From Sphaerulina vaccinii (taxonomy: Eukaryota; Ascomycota; Dothideomycetes; Mycosphaerellales; Mycosphaerellaceae), in the NCBI GenBank assembly GCA_022570795.1, contig JAKUDP010000012.1:496001-560000 (forward strand): a stretch of DNA of 64,000 nt. The letters run 5' to 3'. The position numbers and the translations under genes are program-made. This document shows positions 30,125 through 41,440 of this stretch, piece by piece (position 1 is the first letter of the stretch; each line of letters opens with the position of its first letter). A model generated the notes under the pieces. The model made no database searches and was not told the DNA's origin. It saw nothing but the letters and a program-made list of their open reading frames with translations.

Positions 30125-33100
30125 ATGGCATCCACGTCTGGCGCGAGGGAGAGATCCAAGCAGATCGCAGAGGCACAACACGATGTTCTTGAGACACGCC
30201 CACAGGACGGATCTGCTGTCCATGAGTCTGGGCACATAGAGAGTCACCTCCCTTCTTCGACTTCTTCGTCTTCTAATAATACCGTCGCCACCACCCCTAC
30301 ACCTCAGTCTCCCTCCCCGAGCAAGAAGCCAACACTACCCCAGCGTCGCCGCAGATCAGGCCCATCAGCGCTCCACGATGCTGTCCGACCCCAGATCAGT
30401 GAGAGAGACAGCATCTATGCCACCTCCTACTCTGGCTCGCCTATAACAGCGAGACACTCCCCGGCACCAGTATACCACACTGCACCTGTGCCGGAAGGTG
30501 CCATTTACTACAACGAGGGCGGCAGGAGCAGCAAGTCCGATATGGCTACGGAAACCGCTACCATGTCTGCGTCGTCGCCGTTCTCCAATGGTAGCGACTC
30601 GGTCGACTTCGCGAGCGCTCGCCAGAAGGATCCCAACATCTACAATTCACAAGCAGCTTCTAAACGTGGTCGACCGAGCAGAAATTCACGTCCGCCACAA
30701 CACCACCGACGATCTCTATACGACATTCACGACTTGAGCACTTTATCAGTAGCGCAGCATAGCCCAGGCATCGTTCAATCAGACTCTCGCCAGGACTCTC
30801 CATTCAGACCGGACAATCTACCCGCCACTCCAGACTCGCTGCCGAGTAGTCCTGAAGGCGAGGGACTGCAGAGTGCTGAGCGCCAGCAGTATCGCTCGTG
30901 GAGGTTGGGCAAGGCAAAGATGAATGGTATGACGATCGCACAGTCACAGCGCCAAGCTAGCAGCACTTCCAAGCAGGAAGTGGAGAAGGTCATTGATGCT
31001 CACCTACCACAGCCCGAGCCAGTTGCCAACCCTCGATCTCGCAAAGCCAGTCACTATCTGGGACTGTTTAGGGAGAATGAGCAGGAAGAGAAGCGTGAGA
31101 ATGAGCGGAAGAAGTCGGGCAGGAGTAAGGACGCAGCCAGATCGCAGATCTCGCGCGATCTTGAATCGCAACCAGATGACTCCAGTCGAGAACAAACAAT
31201 AGTGGAGGATATTGAAGAGGAGGATGGCAACTATGTTACAGTATCAGAGAAGGACATGGCGCAGCAGCTACCAACGGGTCTGCTTGAAGATATACGTAAC
31301 CACCATCACTTGGTGCCGACTCAGCATAAGAAGATACCCTTCTCCAAGGACTCTCAATCGCATGACCATGATTGGCGCATGCATGAGCAGCTCAAGAAAG
31401 CTGTTGGCAAGACTGATGAAGATAGCGAGTCGGATCGGGAGCACATATCTTCTGCGACATACTTTCCTCATCAGGGCGTTCAGCTTGGCGACTCTCCGGT
31501 TGATGAACAGCTCGCCGAGCGAACACCCAAGGTCAGACCAGCCGATGCAGAAGACAGGTACGATGCATCCGCGGCCAATGATGTACAAGTGTCACTACAG
31601 GGCGAAGGTGCGCCAGAATTTCTGCAGGGAATGACCCGGGTCACATCTACTGCCAACTTCAAGACCTTGCCGAAACCTGTACCTGCCCCAGAGTCTGTAG
31701 TCTCTGATGCGGAATATGAGTCGGAGTCTGGCTACTCAGCTGCCTCTGGCGACGACGAGGATGAGATTGAGACAACACCAACGAACACACCTCATATCAA
31801 ACCCCAGTCTGAGCGACGAGCTTCCCGTGGACGACAGGCCAACGAGCCGGTCGCATCTGTAGGAGCTGTCGAGCTGAAGCCATACACTCACCAGGTTGGT
31901 GGACACACATCAATCTACAGGTTCTCGCGCAGAGCCGTCTGCAAGCAGTTGAACAGCAAAGAGAACATGTTCTACGAGACTGTCGAGAAGCACCATCCTG
32001 AACTGCTAGGTTTCATGCCTCGATACATTGGAGTTCTCAATGTCACATACAGGAAGGACCAGAAGAAGCGCAAGCAGACAGTGTCAGAGGACAGCAGACC
32101 GAGCAGCGATGGCAAATTGACCGGCGATACCGATGCGGAAAAGCCAAACAAGCCTGAACACAATCGCGTGATCAGTCATTCGATGCAGAACAAGTCCTCC
32201 GCTGGGATTCCACAGGTACTCATTGCGAATAACCGACATCTGATTCCTGATAACTTCTTTGGAGCATCCGGAGACCTGGGAACGTCTGACTTGCATAGGA
32301 CTGTGTCGTCGCCACCAAGACCCTCTAACCCCGACGAGAATGTGACAGCTAGTCGTCCTCCCATGAAGTCGTCGCAGAGCTGGGGGTTCACCTCGGTGAA
32401 CAACGTTCTCCGCGACAAGATATTCAACGAGGTTTACAACAAGCCGACTGTCATTCACAAGACACATCGTCGCGACCGTGTTGCCCGCTCTTTGAAGAAG
32501 GTGCCGACATGTATCCAGAATGAGCTGTCGTCGGATCGCCACAACTCACTCGATAGGTCCTCGCTGCACGGCGAGCCGAAAGAAGATCTGCGCAAAGAGT
32601 GCCTCAAAGGACCTATGTTGAAGAGCAGACTATTGAGTGCCGAGAACAGATCCACGTCTGACCTGCAGCACACTCTTCGCAGAAGCAATGACATTCTTAG
32701 TAAGAGTGCAGAGACTTCTGAGATGGATGGCGCAACTGCGGACTCTGTTGATCGCAAGCCACGTCGTCGTCCTCGTCGACACTCTGGTGGCGGCCTTATG
32801 AGGAAGCCTGCTGATATTGATGGGAGCAGAGGTGATCTGGAGTTCCACGAAGAGGATGCCGAGGAGGATGTTTTTGCCATGGACGACCTCAAGAAAGAAC
32901 TGCCTGCCGCTGCTGACAACGCTGCGGCTTGCAATGGATCTTCTGCTGAGGGTGACGGTAATGGTACTTCTCCCTGCCAGGATCAGCCTCTGCCTCGATT
33001 GGGACCAGCTATTGACTTCGAACCGGGGCCACGCAATCCAGAAACCTCACTCGTACAGCCAGACGAGCGTGTTGAGCATTTCTTGCTACTCGAAGATCTC

Positions 33101-33874
33101 ACGGCAGGCATGCAGAAGCCCTGTGTATTAGACCTCAAGATGGGTACGCGTCAGTATGGCATCGAAGCCAATGAGAAGAAGCAACGATCTCAGCGATCAA
33201 AGTGTAAATCTACGACATCTCGCGAACTCGGCGTTCGCGTCTGTGGCATGCAGGTCTACAATGTTCAGACACAGTCTTACGACTTCGAGGACAAGTACTT
33301 CGGCCGCGACTTGAAGGCAGGCGAAGAGTTCCGCGAGGCACTAAAGCGCTTCTTCTTCGACGGTATCGGTCACGCACAGGCACTCAAACATATCCCGGCG
33401 GTGCTTGATAAGATCAACGCACTGGAAGAGATGGTTAGTGACTTGCCTGGGTATCGTCTCTACGCCAGTAGTCTACTCATGATCTACGATCGTGGAGACG
33501 CAGACACGAATGGCAAGATTCGCGAGCAGCCATCAAACTCCAAACACGGATCTTCTGGTCCTATCCCTGGTGTCAAACTCAAGATTGTTGACTTTGCGAA
33601 CTGTGTCACTGCGGAGTCTTTGCCGCACATTCAACACAAGCCTTGTCCACCAAGACATCAAGAAGAGATTGATCGTGGTTACCTCAGGGGGCTGAGGTCG
33701 CTGAGACTATACTTTCAACGCATCTACACGGATCTGCACAATCAGAAGTATGTCGAGAGAGGTGAGGGCGAGGGCATGGCTATCGATCAGAGAGGCATTA
33801 CTCATGGTATAGCTACATCGAAGGGCTGGAGCGAGAGGGTTATGGAAGATGATCCGGGTGAGGTCAGCGTTTGA
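30125..33874 (+). CDS. KCS1: Inositol hexakisphosphate kinase Kcs1
   Basis: One exon encodes 1249 residues. Kcs1 phosphorylates inositol hexakisphosphate to the pyrophosphate IP7, which controls phosphate sensing, vacuoles and telomeres. The first 575 residues are Ser-rich and low in structure, usual for fungal Kcs1. The kinase domain starts about 581 with VELKPYTHQVGGHTSIYRFS and continues with NMFYETVEKHHPELLGFMP. After a long Ser/Arg-rich insert it resumes at about 984 with FLLLEDLTAGMQKPCVLDLK, containing the family signature PxxxDxKxG. Later come RVCGMQVYNVQTQSYDFEDK, LLMIYDRG and VKLKIVDFANC (about 1150; the metal-binding Asp). All key motifs are intact. Confidence 0.95.
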   Translation: MASTSGARERSKQIAEAQHDVLETRPQDGSAVHESGHIESHLPSSTSSSSNNTVATTPTPQSPSPSKKPTLPQRRRRSGPSALHDAVRPQISERDSIYATSYSGSPITARHSPAPVYHTAPVPEGAIYYNEGGRSSKSDMATETATMSASSPFSNGSDSVDFASARQKDPNIYNSQAASKRGRPSRNSRPPQHHRRSLYDIHDLSTLSVAQHSPGIVQSDSRQDSPFRPDNLPATPDSLPSSPEGEGLQSAERQQYRSWRLGKAKMNGMTIAQSQRQASSTSKQEVEKVIDAHLPQPEPVANPRSRKASHYLGLFRENEQEEKRENERKKSGRSKDAARSQISRDLESQPDDSSREQTIVEDIEEEDGNYVTVSEKDMAQQLPTGLLEDIRNHHHLVPTQHKKIPFSKDSQSHDHDWRMHEQLKKAVGKTDEDSESDREHISSATYFPHQGVQLGDSPVDEQLAERTPKVRPADAEDRYDASAANDVQVSLQGEGAPEFLQGMTRVTSTANFKTLPKPVPAPESVVSDAEYESESGYSAASGDDEDEIETTPTNTPHIKPQSERRASRGRQANEPVASVGAVELKPYTHQVGGHTSIYRFSRRAVCKQLNSKENMFYETVEKHHPELLGFMPRYIGVLNVTYRKDQKKRKQTVSEDSRPSSDGKLTGDTDAEKPNKPEHNRVISHSMQNKSSAGIPQVLIANNRHLIPDNFFGASGDLGTSDLHRTVSSPPRPSNPDENVTASRPPMKSSQSWGFTSVNNVLRDKIFNEVYNKPTVIHKTHRRDRVARSLKKVPTCIQNELSSDRHNSLDRSSLHGEPKEDLRKECLKGPMLKSRLLSAENRSTSDLQHTLRRSNDILSKSAETSEMDGATADSVDRKPRRRPRRHSGGGLMRKPADIDGSRGDLEFHEEDAEEDVFAMDDLKKELPAAADNAAACNGSSAEGDGNGTSPCQDQPLPRLGPAIDFEPGPRNPETSLVQPDERVEHFLLLEDLTAGMQKPCVLDLKMGTRQYGIEANEKKQRSQRSKCKSTTSRELGVRVCGMQVYNVQTQSYDFEDKYFGRDLKAGEEFREALKRFFFDGIGHAQALKHIPAVLDKINALEEMVSDLPGYRLYASSLLMIYDRGDADTNGKIREQPSNSKHGSSGPIPGVKLKIVDFANCVTAESLPHIQHKPCPPRHQEEIDRGYLRGLRSLRLYFQRIYTDLHNQKYVERGEGEGMAIDQRGITHGIATSKGWSERVMEDDPGEVSV

Positions 33875-34942
33875 GCGAGCGCAGCATACTGAGTTCCAAG
33901 GGACGGTGTTCGGAATAGAGCAACATGGAGGGGCCTGCATAAGGCTCAACTCATCTGGGTGCGGTTATGTTCTGTTAGCTATTTAGCATGGCGCTGGCGG
34001 GGTCGATTCGAGATTGGACTGTTAACACTACACTGTTCGGGATACGGAGGTTCGGCTTGCTTTCACACAGCGCATATACCATTTTGCTAGCAAGATAAGG
34101 CATGTATGAATGCCACGCTGGAAGGCGTGGCTGATGTAGACTTCTATCTTACCTCTACTGTGTTGTACCGATTACGTGAAGAAGTGTCTTGAAGTGGTGT
34201 AGGGACAAGGGGAGTGGTGTTTGCGCCAGCGGGAAGCTCCGCAGACTAAGATTGACTCTAGCCATCTCTTCTTCCACTCCTTCTCCTTCTCTTCCACACT
34301 TCCATCATGGACATCATTGACAGTGCGCAGGGATCCAAATTCAGGTAAAGCGACAGCCTTGATATCATTCATGACACAATCCAGTGGTGCCTGTCGCACC
34401 ATGCCCACAAGAATTGCGCCCGCCAAACGACAAGGCTGAAGAGCTCGGACAAGGAAGACCATCACGAACACGACCAGATTGAGCTCAATTGAGGCTTTAC
34501 AAAACCTTCCGGCTACTGCTATTCCCTATTCCCGTTTGCAACATCACCTCCAATGCCATGTTATCGGAGAAGTGGAAGTCATCCCATGTACTTGGGCTTG
34601 ACCCCGCAGAGGTTGACGCGCAGTGATCGTGAAGAACATGGCCTTGGATGAGATGTACATGCGCATGTTCAGAGCGGAGAACAGACTCAGACCTGAAGAA
34701 GTACCCCAGGAATGGGTACTGCGTTCAGGAACGGTACCATGATCAGCAATACAAGACTCCTGATGCTGCAAACCCCGCTTGAGCAATGCATAGCAGGCAG
34801 CTGAAGCGAGCTGTGCGGGCTATATGAGTCGCCCGTAAGCGATGTATAAGAGTGAAGCCATTGAGGTGTACACAACACATCCTGAACTTCTTGAGCTCAC
34901 AGGAAGAACACAATCAGAACAACTCACTCTTGTACTGACAGC
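33875..34942. other. Intergenic region downstream of KCS1
   Basis: 1.07 kb, the KCS1 3' region and the promoter of the next gene. A short perfect hairpin (7-base arms GCCACGC/GCGTGGC, 34112-34131) lies about 240 bp after the stop. No gene is supported. Confidence 0.5.
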
Positions 34943-36494
34943 ATGGCCAGCTTCAAAGGATACGACTTGATCGTTGTCGGATCGGGCTTCGCAGGCTCGT
35001 TCGCTACCTTAAGCTTCTTGGAAACCTGCCAACGAGAGGGCAAGCTAGGACGTGTAGCACTCGTCGAAGTTGGTAAAGATGGCGAACGCTGTGGTGCCTC
35101 TCGATGGACTATGGCATATCTAAGACTTGACAAGAACCTCGACTTTGGTAGGGATGAACGAGCAGTACTTAGACTAGCACACTAACTTGTACTACAGACA
35201 AGGACTGGGTCAAAGAGATGCGACGCGTAAGCAATGGCGTCGCTGACGAAGACTACTGCGAGAAGCTACGCAAAGAGGCTCCAATCACAGCCTAGTTCTG
35301 CGAGGAACGAGGTGTCAAGTTCGTACACCACGATGAGCCGAATGTCTTACTCGAATTCGACACAGACCAGCACTTTGTCTTCCCAGACGGTGGCGGTGTC
35401 GCGATCATCACGAAGATGATGAGGCATATCAAATCGTACCCGAATGTCGACATTCACTGGGAGACTGAAGCTATCAAGCTACTCCAAGATGATGTCGGCA
35501 GGATCAGAGGTTTGAAGGTCAGGAAGAATGATGGCTTGCTTCACGATCTTCTCGCACCAGATGTGGTTCTTGCATGTGGTGGATTTGAAGGCAATCAAGA
35601 GATGCTGGCGCGCTATGTTGGTCGTGACACTCACAAGCTCCCTCTCATTGCGCCAGGTATCAGATACAACAAAGGTGCTGGCCTACGCATGGCACTCGAG
35701 GTCGGCGCAGGCACAGCTGGTTCATTTGATGGCATGCACTGCGAGCTAGTCGACACTCGAGCTAAGAAACCAGATGCAGTTATCTGGGGTGAGTGACCCT
35801 TCGTTGCCAGGAAACCGACACAAACTAACAACATCCTGCTGTAGGACATAACTACGGCATAGTAGTCAACTCCGCATGCGAACGTTTCTACGACGAAGGC
35901 CAACGCCACCTCTTCGCAACCTTCGAAATGATCGCTCTAGCCTGCTGGAAAGACCACAATCAATCCTGCTACTTCATCACAGACGAACCCATCATGCAAC
36001 GCTTCAAAGGCAGTTGGGTCTACGAAACCACCGACATCCCACCGGAGAAAGCCGATACGATCGAAGAGCTAGCTGCAAAACTTGGAATCTCTGGTCCAGC
36101 TCTCAAAAAAACTGTCGAAGGATATAACGCCGCCGTTAACGACAAACCCTTCGATCTCATGAAACTCGATGGCAAGCGGACCAATGGTCTGAAAGTCGAT
36201 AAAACGAATTGGGCTGCGAAGATTGAGAAGGGACCGTTTTATGGATATCCTATGACTGCGAATTTGACGTTTACGTATGGTGGTGTGGAGACTGATTTGG
36301 AAGGTCGGGTGCTTTCGACTGCTGATGTGCCGATTCCTGGGTTGTGGGGCGCGGGAGAGATGACTGGGTTGTTTTATAATGAGTATCCGCCTGCGACGAG
36401 CTGTTTGAGGAGTATGACTTGGGGGAGATTGGAGGGCGAGGCTATTGCTAAGGGGTTGGGATTGGAGAGGAAGACTGGTATTGCTGTTCGTTAG
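34943..36494 (+). pseudogene. FAD-dependent dehydrogenase (fumarate reductase/tricarballylate dehydrogenase type) with in-frame TAG
   Basis: Exons 34943-35147, 35198-35788 and 35845-36494 (introns 50 and 56 bp, CTAAC branches) join in frame to 481 residues. The FAD-binding Rossmann motif is at the start (YDLIVVGSGFAGSFATLSFL), with later blocks FPDGGGVAIITKMMRHI, VVLACGGFEGNQEML, PGLWGAGEMTG and the family's ending SCLRSMTWGRLEGEAIA. The reading is interrupted by TAG at 35293-35295 between APITA and FCEERGVKFVHHDEPN, both normal family sequence. Either the gene is a recent pseudogene, or the stop is removed by splicing 35227-35295, a 69-nt segment starting GTAAGC and ending in that same TAG; this would keep frame but delete 23 codons of conserved sequence. 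I favour a nonsense mutation. Confidence 0.65.
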
Positions 36495-36804
36495 TTTTCG
36501 TGGGGGAGGTGATAGCTAGGGAGTGATTGGGGGTAGGCTATGTGATTGGTGATGTATGTTGTCTTTGTTTATTTCATTCGATCACAGCATTGAGCCTAGT
36601 ATAGGCTAAGTCATGACTGTAGGTGAAGTGGCCTTTCGTAAATGTCTCGACAAGGTGGAGCTCGCCATGGTAACAAGGTCTAAGTCAGCTTTTGATCAAA
36701 TGCACTGATAGGTTCGGAGAAACTTGCTTAATGTTTAGGGCGCGACTACTATTCTTCCAAAAACAAAGATGTTCCTGTTATACCATCGCCATCGTTTTCT
36801 GACC
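36495..36804. other. Convergent 3' intergenic region
   Basis: 310 bp between two genes that point toward each other, so it holds two 3' ends and no promoter need be expected. No terminator hairpin or repeat was noticed. Confidence 0.6.
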
Positions 36805-37689
36805 TCAATATGGGTCCTCGCCATAAGCATCATGCTCGTCCCCATGACTCCTTGCCATACGTCCAGCCGACGTCTTCAGCACGCCCTTACTAGCATCCAC
36901 CACCGGACTCGCCCATTTCGTCTCACCACTCTCTTTATCCGTGATCTTGTACGTAGTCGAATTGATTCCCGAAATATGGCTGTTAACATATATACTCTCA
37001 TAATGCCCAGCCGGTACATGATACGTCTCATGATAAATCGAAATATGCGGAAATTGCTTGACATTCTTATTCCACCAATTCCATCCTTCTCGATGATGCT
37101 TCGAGTGCGCAAAAGCGTGTAGTCCTTCCACACTTCGGAAGTAGCAGACGTTCATCAATTCGGATTTGCTGGAGCGTTGATTACTGTTGAGCCAAGCAGT
37201 CGCGCCTAGGAAGCCATATTCTTCCGAATGCTCTTCTAGAGACTTTTGCATGCCTTGGAAGTAGTCTCCAAGGTCTTTGAAACCTGGTGCGAAAGCTCCG
37301 AGAGGGTGATTGCATCGAGTTCCGATCAGGAAGACTACAACGTCGTCTCGAGCGGCTTTACTGCCGTAGAGTCCGTTTGTGTCTGGCATTTGGGCGGAGA
37401 ACTTCTTCATGAGCACACCCTCCATGTATGGGTTGCTCTTCCAACCGAGAGTGATGGCAGTCGTTTCGATGATGTTGAGTGAGATGTAGGCGATGGCTGG
37501 GAGGAAGGCGTACGATCCGACTATCGCATAGAGTCCCGCTTGGGCCATTGCGCCGAGAGCGAGCCATGTTTGTATGGTGAATTGGTCGCGTAGTACAGAT
37601 GAGATTCCAGCTGCTCCATAGAAGTGCGACTTCGGTCGTTGATCTTGAAGTGGCAGAAGTGCCTTGAAATCTTCGCCGACTCGAGACAT
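36805..37689 (-). CDS. DUF4188 family protein (putative monooxygenase-like)
   Basis: A single exon encodes 294 residues. The central part fits the DUF4188 family of small haem/monooxygenase-like proteins: DVVVFLIGTRCNHPLGAFAP, YFQGMQKSLEEHSEEYGFLG, NVCYFRSVEGLHAFAHSKHH, REGWNWWNKN and ISIYHETYHVPAGHYESIYV. A hydrophobic segment in the first third (QAGLYAIVGSYAFLPAIAYI) suggests membrane attachment. Function in this family is poorly known; relatives have been linked to aldoxime or phenolic metabolism. It is convergent with the flavoprotein gene. Confidence 0.8.
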   Translation of the reverse strand: MSRVGEDFKALLPLQDQRPKSHFYGAAGISSVLRDQFTIQTWLALGAMAQAGLYAIVGSYAFLPAIAYISLNIIETTAITLGWKSNPYMEGVLMKKFSAQMPDTNGLYGSKAARDDVVVFLIGTRCNHPLGAFAPGFKDLGDYFQGMQKSLEEHSEEYGFLGATAWLNSNQRSSKSELMNVCYFRSVEGLHAFAHSKHHREGWNWWNKNVKQFPHISIYHETYHVPAGHYESIYVNSHISGINSTTYKITDKESGETKWASPVVDASKGVLKTSAGRMARSHGDEHDAYGEDPY

Positions 37690-38738
37690 GTTGATCTTGC
37701 TGGTCCTGTGTGATGTGTAGTGGTATCCTATGCGGACTTTGAGGTTTGTGGTGTTGGTGTTGGCTGTATGGACATGGGACGGTCGAGCAGTACTTATATC
37801 TGGTTTCTTGTTATGTTGCCTATTCTACGCTCGCACGTAGTGGCGTCTTTTGAGCTTCTCACGCACTGTCTCTACTCACGGCCGTGTCGATGTGTGGGAT
37901 ACGAATACCATTCGCTGTATCAAAGGTGTTTGGAGGCACGTCATGAAGGATTTCGTTGCTCCGTTTCCTTCGGCCGTAAGAACAAAGAGGACGAATTGAG
38001 CTCGCATTGCGAGCACTTGAGCAGCTGCTGGAAGGACTCGCGATGCAGCACTTTCTGAGAGTGTGCGAAGGTGCAACTCGAATTCGGTGAGATGACTCTG
38101 GGGATGAGGAGTGCAGGTGTCAGAAACCTGAAGGTTGATGGAGTGAAGACGGGGAACGTGAACATCCGCCCGCCTCCAGGGATGCTCACTTCGCCGACAA
38201 CCAGGTTCCAAACGAGGAAGCTTGTTGGCATCAACATGGCAACCTCAATGTTCTGGCGTGGTCATCACTACTCGGTATCAGGAATGAGTACGGCTTCTTG
38301 GATGAGCAGCAGGTGGAGATTTTACGAGGACCAGGCAGATGCATTTCATTCAATGCCTAAGCAGGCGGCCGACTCGTCCGCAGCACGAGTTGTGCCTCGA
38401 GTGCCAGCAACCAATGGCCGAGCAGCAATGCTGAAGGACGCGATTATGCACAAGCACAATTCTGTGTAGGGGATCCACCAGCGAAGCTCTGCTATATTCT
38501 CTGCCATCCTATACCACTTATACCACTTCACTGGACATTAAGGTAGCTTAACTCCGCAGGCTCTCGTTCAGTATCCTAGGGTTGGGTGGGGTTTCAGCAT
38601 CGAGCAAGGGAGTTTTGTCAGATATATCCATTGTCCTCCAAGCGGTATAAGTATGTCTACCTCGTCGCACACAACATGCCCGAGCAGATTCTAGACAACT
38701 TCAGGCTTTCTGGTGACCTTTTCAAACAAGTCCGCAAC
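37690..38738. other. Divergent intergenic region
   Basis: About 1.05 kb between the DUF4188 gene and the aldo-keto reductase. Antisense-overlapping frames at 37941-38237 (minus) and 38071-38469 (plus) lack features, and the plus one starts from a non-ATG codon. The upstream end of the reductase gene could start at 38676 instead of 38739. Confidence 0.5.
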
Positions 38739-40183
38739 ATGCAAGCTCCTCCTCCAACCAGCCTCTTAGGCTACCATCGCATACTTTCACCCTCCGCCGC
38801 TGTCCGAGTCAGTCCACTATGCCTTGGGGCGATGAACTTCGGCGAGGCCTGGAAGGCGTTCATGGGCGAGTGTACCAAGGAGACTGCGTTCCAAATGCTC
38901 GACTATTTCTATGAGGCAGGCGGTAAGTCTCTCTTGGGCACAACACATCTCAAGACATATGATGAGACATGATGATATGGCAATGGCTTGTATCCTAACG
39001 AATGCAGGTAACTTCATTGATACAGCCAACGCTTATCAGAATGATGAGAGTGAGGAGTGGATTGGCGAATGGATGGAAGCTAGAGGTGTCCGAGACCAAA
39101 TGGTCATTGCTACAAAGGTCAATCATCTGTGTGTGTATATCTCTGCTGGCAGTGGACTAATTATGAGCAGTATACCTCTGGCTATCGAGGCCATGTCCCA
39201 GGTATCAAGAGCAACTATACTGGCAATCACACTAAGTCGATGTTTGCTAGCGTACATGCAAGTTTGAAGAAGCTGAAGACCAGTTACATCGGTTAGTGAA
39301 GATGCACAGTCCTTACATTGACAAACCTCGCACTAACACAGGAGTCAGATGTTCTGTATCTGCACTGGTGGGACTTCACCACTTCAGTGCCCGAAGTCAT
39401 GAAGTCCCTCAACACCTTGGCGGACCAAGGCAAGATCCTGTATCTCGGCGTCAGCGACACTCCAGCTTGGGTTGTGTCCAAGGCCAACCAGTGGGCTCGA
39501 GACCATGGTCTCAGGCAGTTCGTGGTGTACCAAGGCCGTTGGTCTGCTGCCGATCGTGACTTCGAGCGCGACATTATTCCAATGTGCGAAGCCGAAGGCA
39601 TGGGTCTTGCTCCATGGGGTGCACTCGGAGGTGGCGACTTCAAGACCGAGGAGCAGAAGAAGCTGCAGGAAGGACGCAACATGGCGGTCATGGGTCGTCC
39701 ACCTAACGAGAAGGCCGCTGCAGTTGCAAAAGTCCTCGAAAAGGTTGCCACAAGGAAGGGTACCATCATTACCAGCGTCGCGTAAGTTCTATGAGGATAT
39801 GTTTCGTTGCGGTTCCAAGCTGATCAGTGCGGCATAGACTCGCATATGTGATGCACAAGACTCCGAACGTGTTTCCCATTGTCGGTGGCCGCAAGATTGA
39901 GCATCTGAAGGGCAACATTGAGGCGTTAAGTAAGTGTTGTATTTCTTCCAGAGTTCACGAAGCAGGATGCTGATGGCGAGCAACAGGTCTCAAGCTGTCG
40001 CCGGAAGATATTGCAGAGATCGAGTCTGCAGTTCCATTCGATATTGGCTTCCCTCTGAATTTCCTGTTCGGCAACCCCAATCCACCCAGCCTGGAGGCGA
40101 ACGAAGTATTCCTGACGAAGATGTCAACTTATCTCGATGTTGTCTCCCGGCCAAAGCCGATTGAGCCACGCGAGAAGGCATAG
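38739..40183 (+). CDS. Aldo-keto reductase, aryl-alcohol dehydrogenase / norsolorinate reductase type
   Basis: Six exons (38739-38922, 39008-39117, 39171-39291, 39349-39781, 39838-39929, 39987-40183) close in frame to 378 residues. The ATG at 38739 gives MQAPPPTSLLGYHRILSP, the usual start of this group; an in-frame ATG at 38676 would add 21 residues. The AKR fold and tetrad are visible: FIDTANAYQND (Asp and Tyr), VIATK (Lys) and YLHWWD (His). YTSGYRGHVPGIKSNYTGNH, ILYLGVSDTPAWVVSKAN, APWGALGGGDF and FPIVGGRKIEHLKGNI are characteristic. These NADPH enzymes reduce aryl aldehydes; one member makes an aflatoxin intermediate, but no polyketide genes are nearby. Intron 3 has two adjacent CAG acceptors; the second (39348) keeps the YIDVLYLHW reading. 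Confidence 0.9.
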
Positions 40184-41440
40184 TCAAATTTCACAAGTCC
40201 TCTTCGTCTGGGACATACTGTCTGCGCTTGGACGCTGCAAATTGAGATATGTTGCTCGTAGTATAGCTCGTGGACAGTGATACTCCATCAACAAGTCCCT
40301 CGTGTTTACATCATCATTGATGCAAGGCTGTCTACGCGAACAGCTCGTTTAGACTGTTTCAACTGTACAGTCGTGACGGCTAGTAGCAGTTCGCACGGCC
40401 TGGCAGTTGGTTTCTCGTGTCATAGCACGTCGAGACTATGTCGATATGTCGCTTCTCCCGCTGATGTTCGGCTTCGGTCTTCAATCCGCTGATGACTGTA
40501 TTGTGATAGAGACATGGATGCGGTTGTGATGGGAGACGTCAGAGCTGTCCCGCGTGTTTCTAGACTTCTGACATCGAAAAGCTGGTTCCCGGAGCTGCCA
40601 TCGTCACCGTTCGATTGCAACGACGTTTTCCTTGCTTGGCCGCGTGGTTAGCGATATATAGGCATTGTTACCGCCACGCCGTTGAGCGAGCTCCTTGCTT
40701 AGTTGTTCTTTCTCGACCTCACTTCATGATCTTGATGGCTGCAAAATATCTTTATACCTTGCGTGTATGTCGCCATTCGGAAGCCATGTCGGATACTGAG
40801 ACTACTCAACGTGATGAGGTTCAGCACGGAACTGTTGTTCGTCCAGGATGCGGCCACGATCTTCTGGGGGCACGAGTTTCAAGATTCAGACCTTACACCA
40901 CTCTCTTTGCGCCTCTCTACGCAGATGGAGGCAAGATCTCTAGCCAGCAAGTACGACGTCCTTGTGGCTCTTTTGTATCCCGAAGCTGTCGGTGTTTCGG
41001 TCACAGGTTCACAGCAGATGTTGTTTCATCGTTGCTAGGGCCAAGAAGAGGTCGACTAGCCGTCGATCTACCTCATCTCGGTAAGCAAAAACTAACACCC
41101 GGACGAATGAGACAACACTGCAGGGATGGTATAGCCAAATGAGATGGCCTTAGCTCTTTCCTCGCTCTGCTTCGACTTCGCAAACACGGAGGCCTTGACC
41201 TCACCTTCCTCTACGGAGTGTGTGTCGTTGTTGTCGCGGAGTGGTATACTCACCCCAGTCATTCTTTCCCAAAGCCCACACAGCGATACCCCATCCACGG
41301 CATGCAGCTACCGCTAGACGCGTCGAACCACAGGCGGTGAGCGTACCTTTCTTCTCAGGAACAGGAGCTGGACGATCCGTACCACACACAGCAACGCCAG
41401 ATTCTGCCGTAGAACGTCTACGACAACCACATCCATTGGA
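40184..41440. other. Intergenic region, no firm gene
   Basis: 1.26 kb. Plus frames at 40615-41142 and 40763-41038 and a minus frame at 41201-41449 are open but unsupported. The minus one is Cys/Gly-rich with a plausible GTGAGT donor, so a small minus-strand gene cannot be fully excluded. I do not call it. Confidence 0.4.

Noticed and set aside
34112..34131. Short hairpin downstream of KCS1 as a terminator
   Set aside because: Fungal RNA polymerase II genes do not use hairpin terminators; a 7-base stem is expected by chance at this scale.
40615..41142. 175-codon plus-strand frame
   Set aside because: Arg/Cys-rich, no domain, overlaps another open frame; looks like chance.
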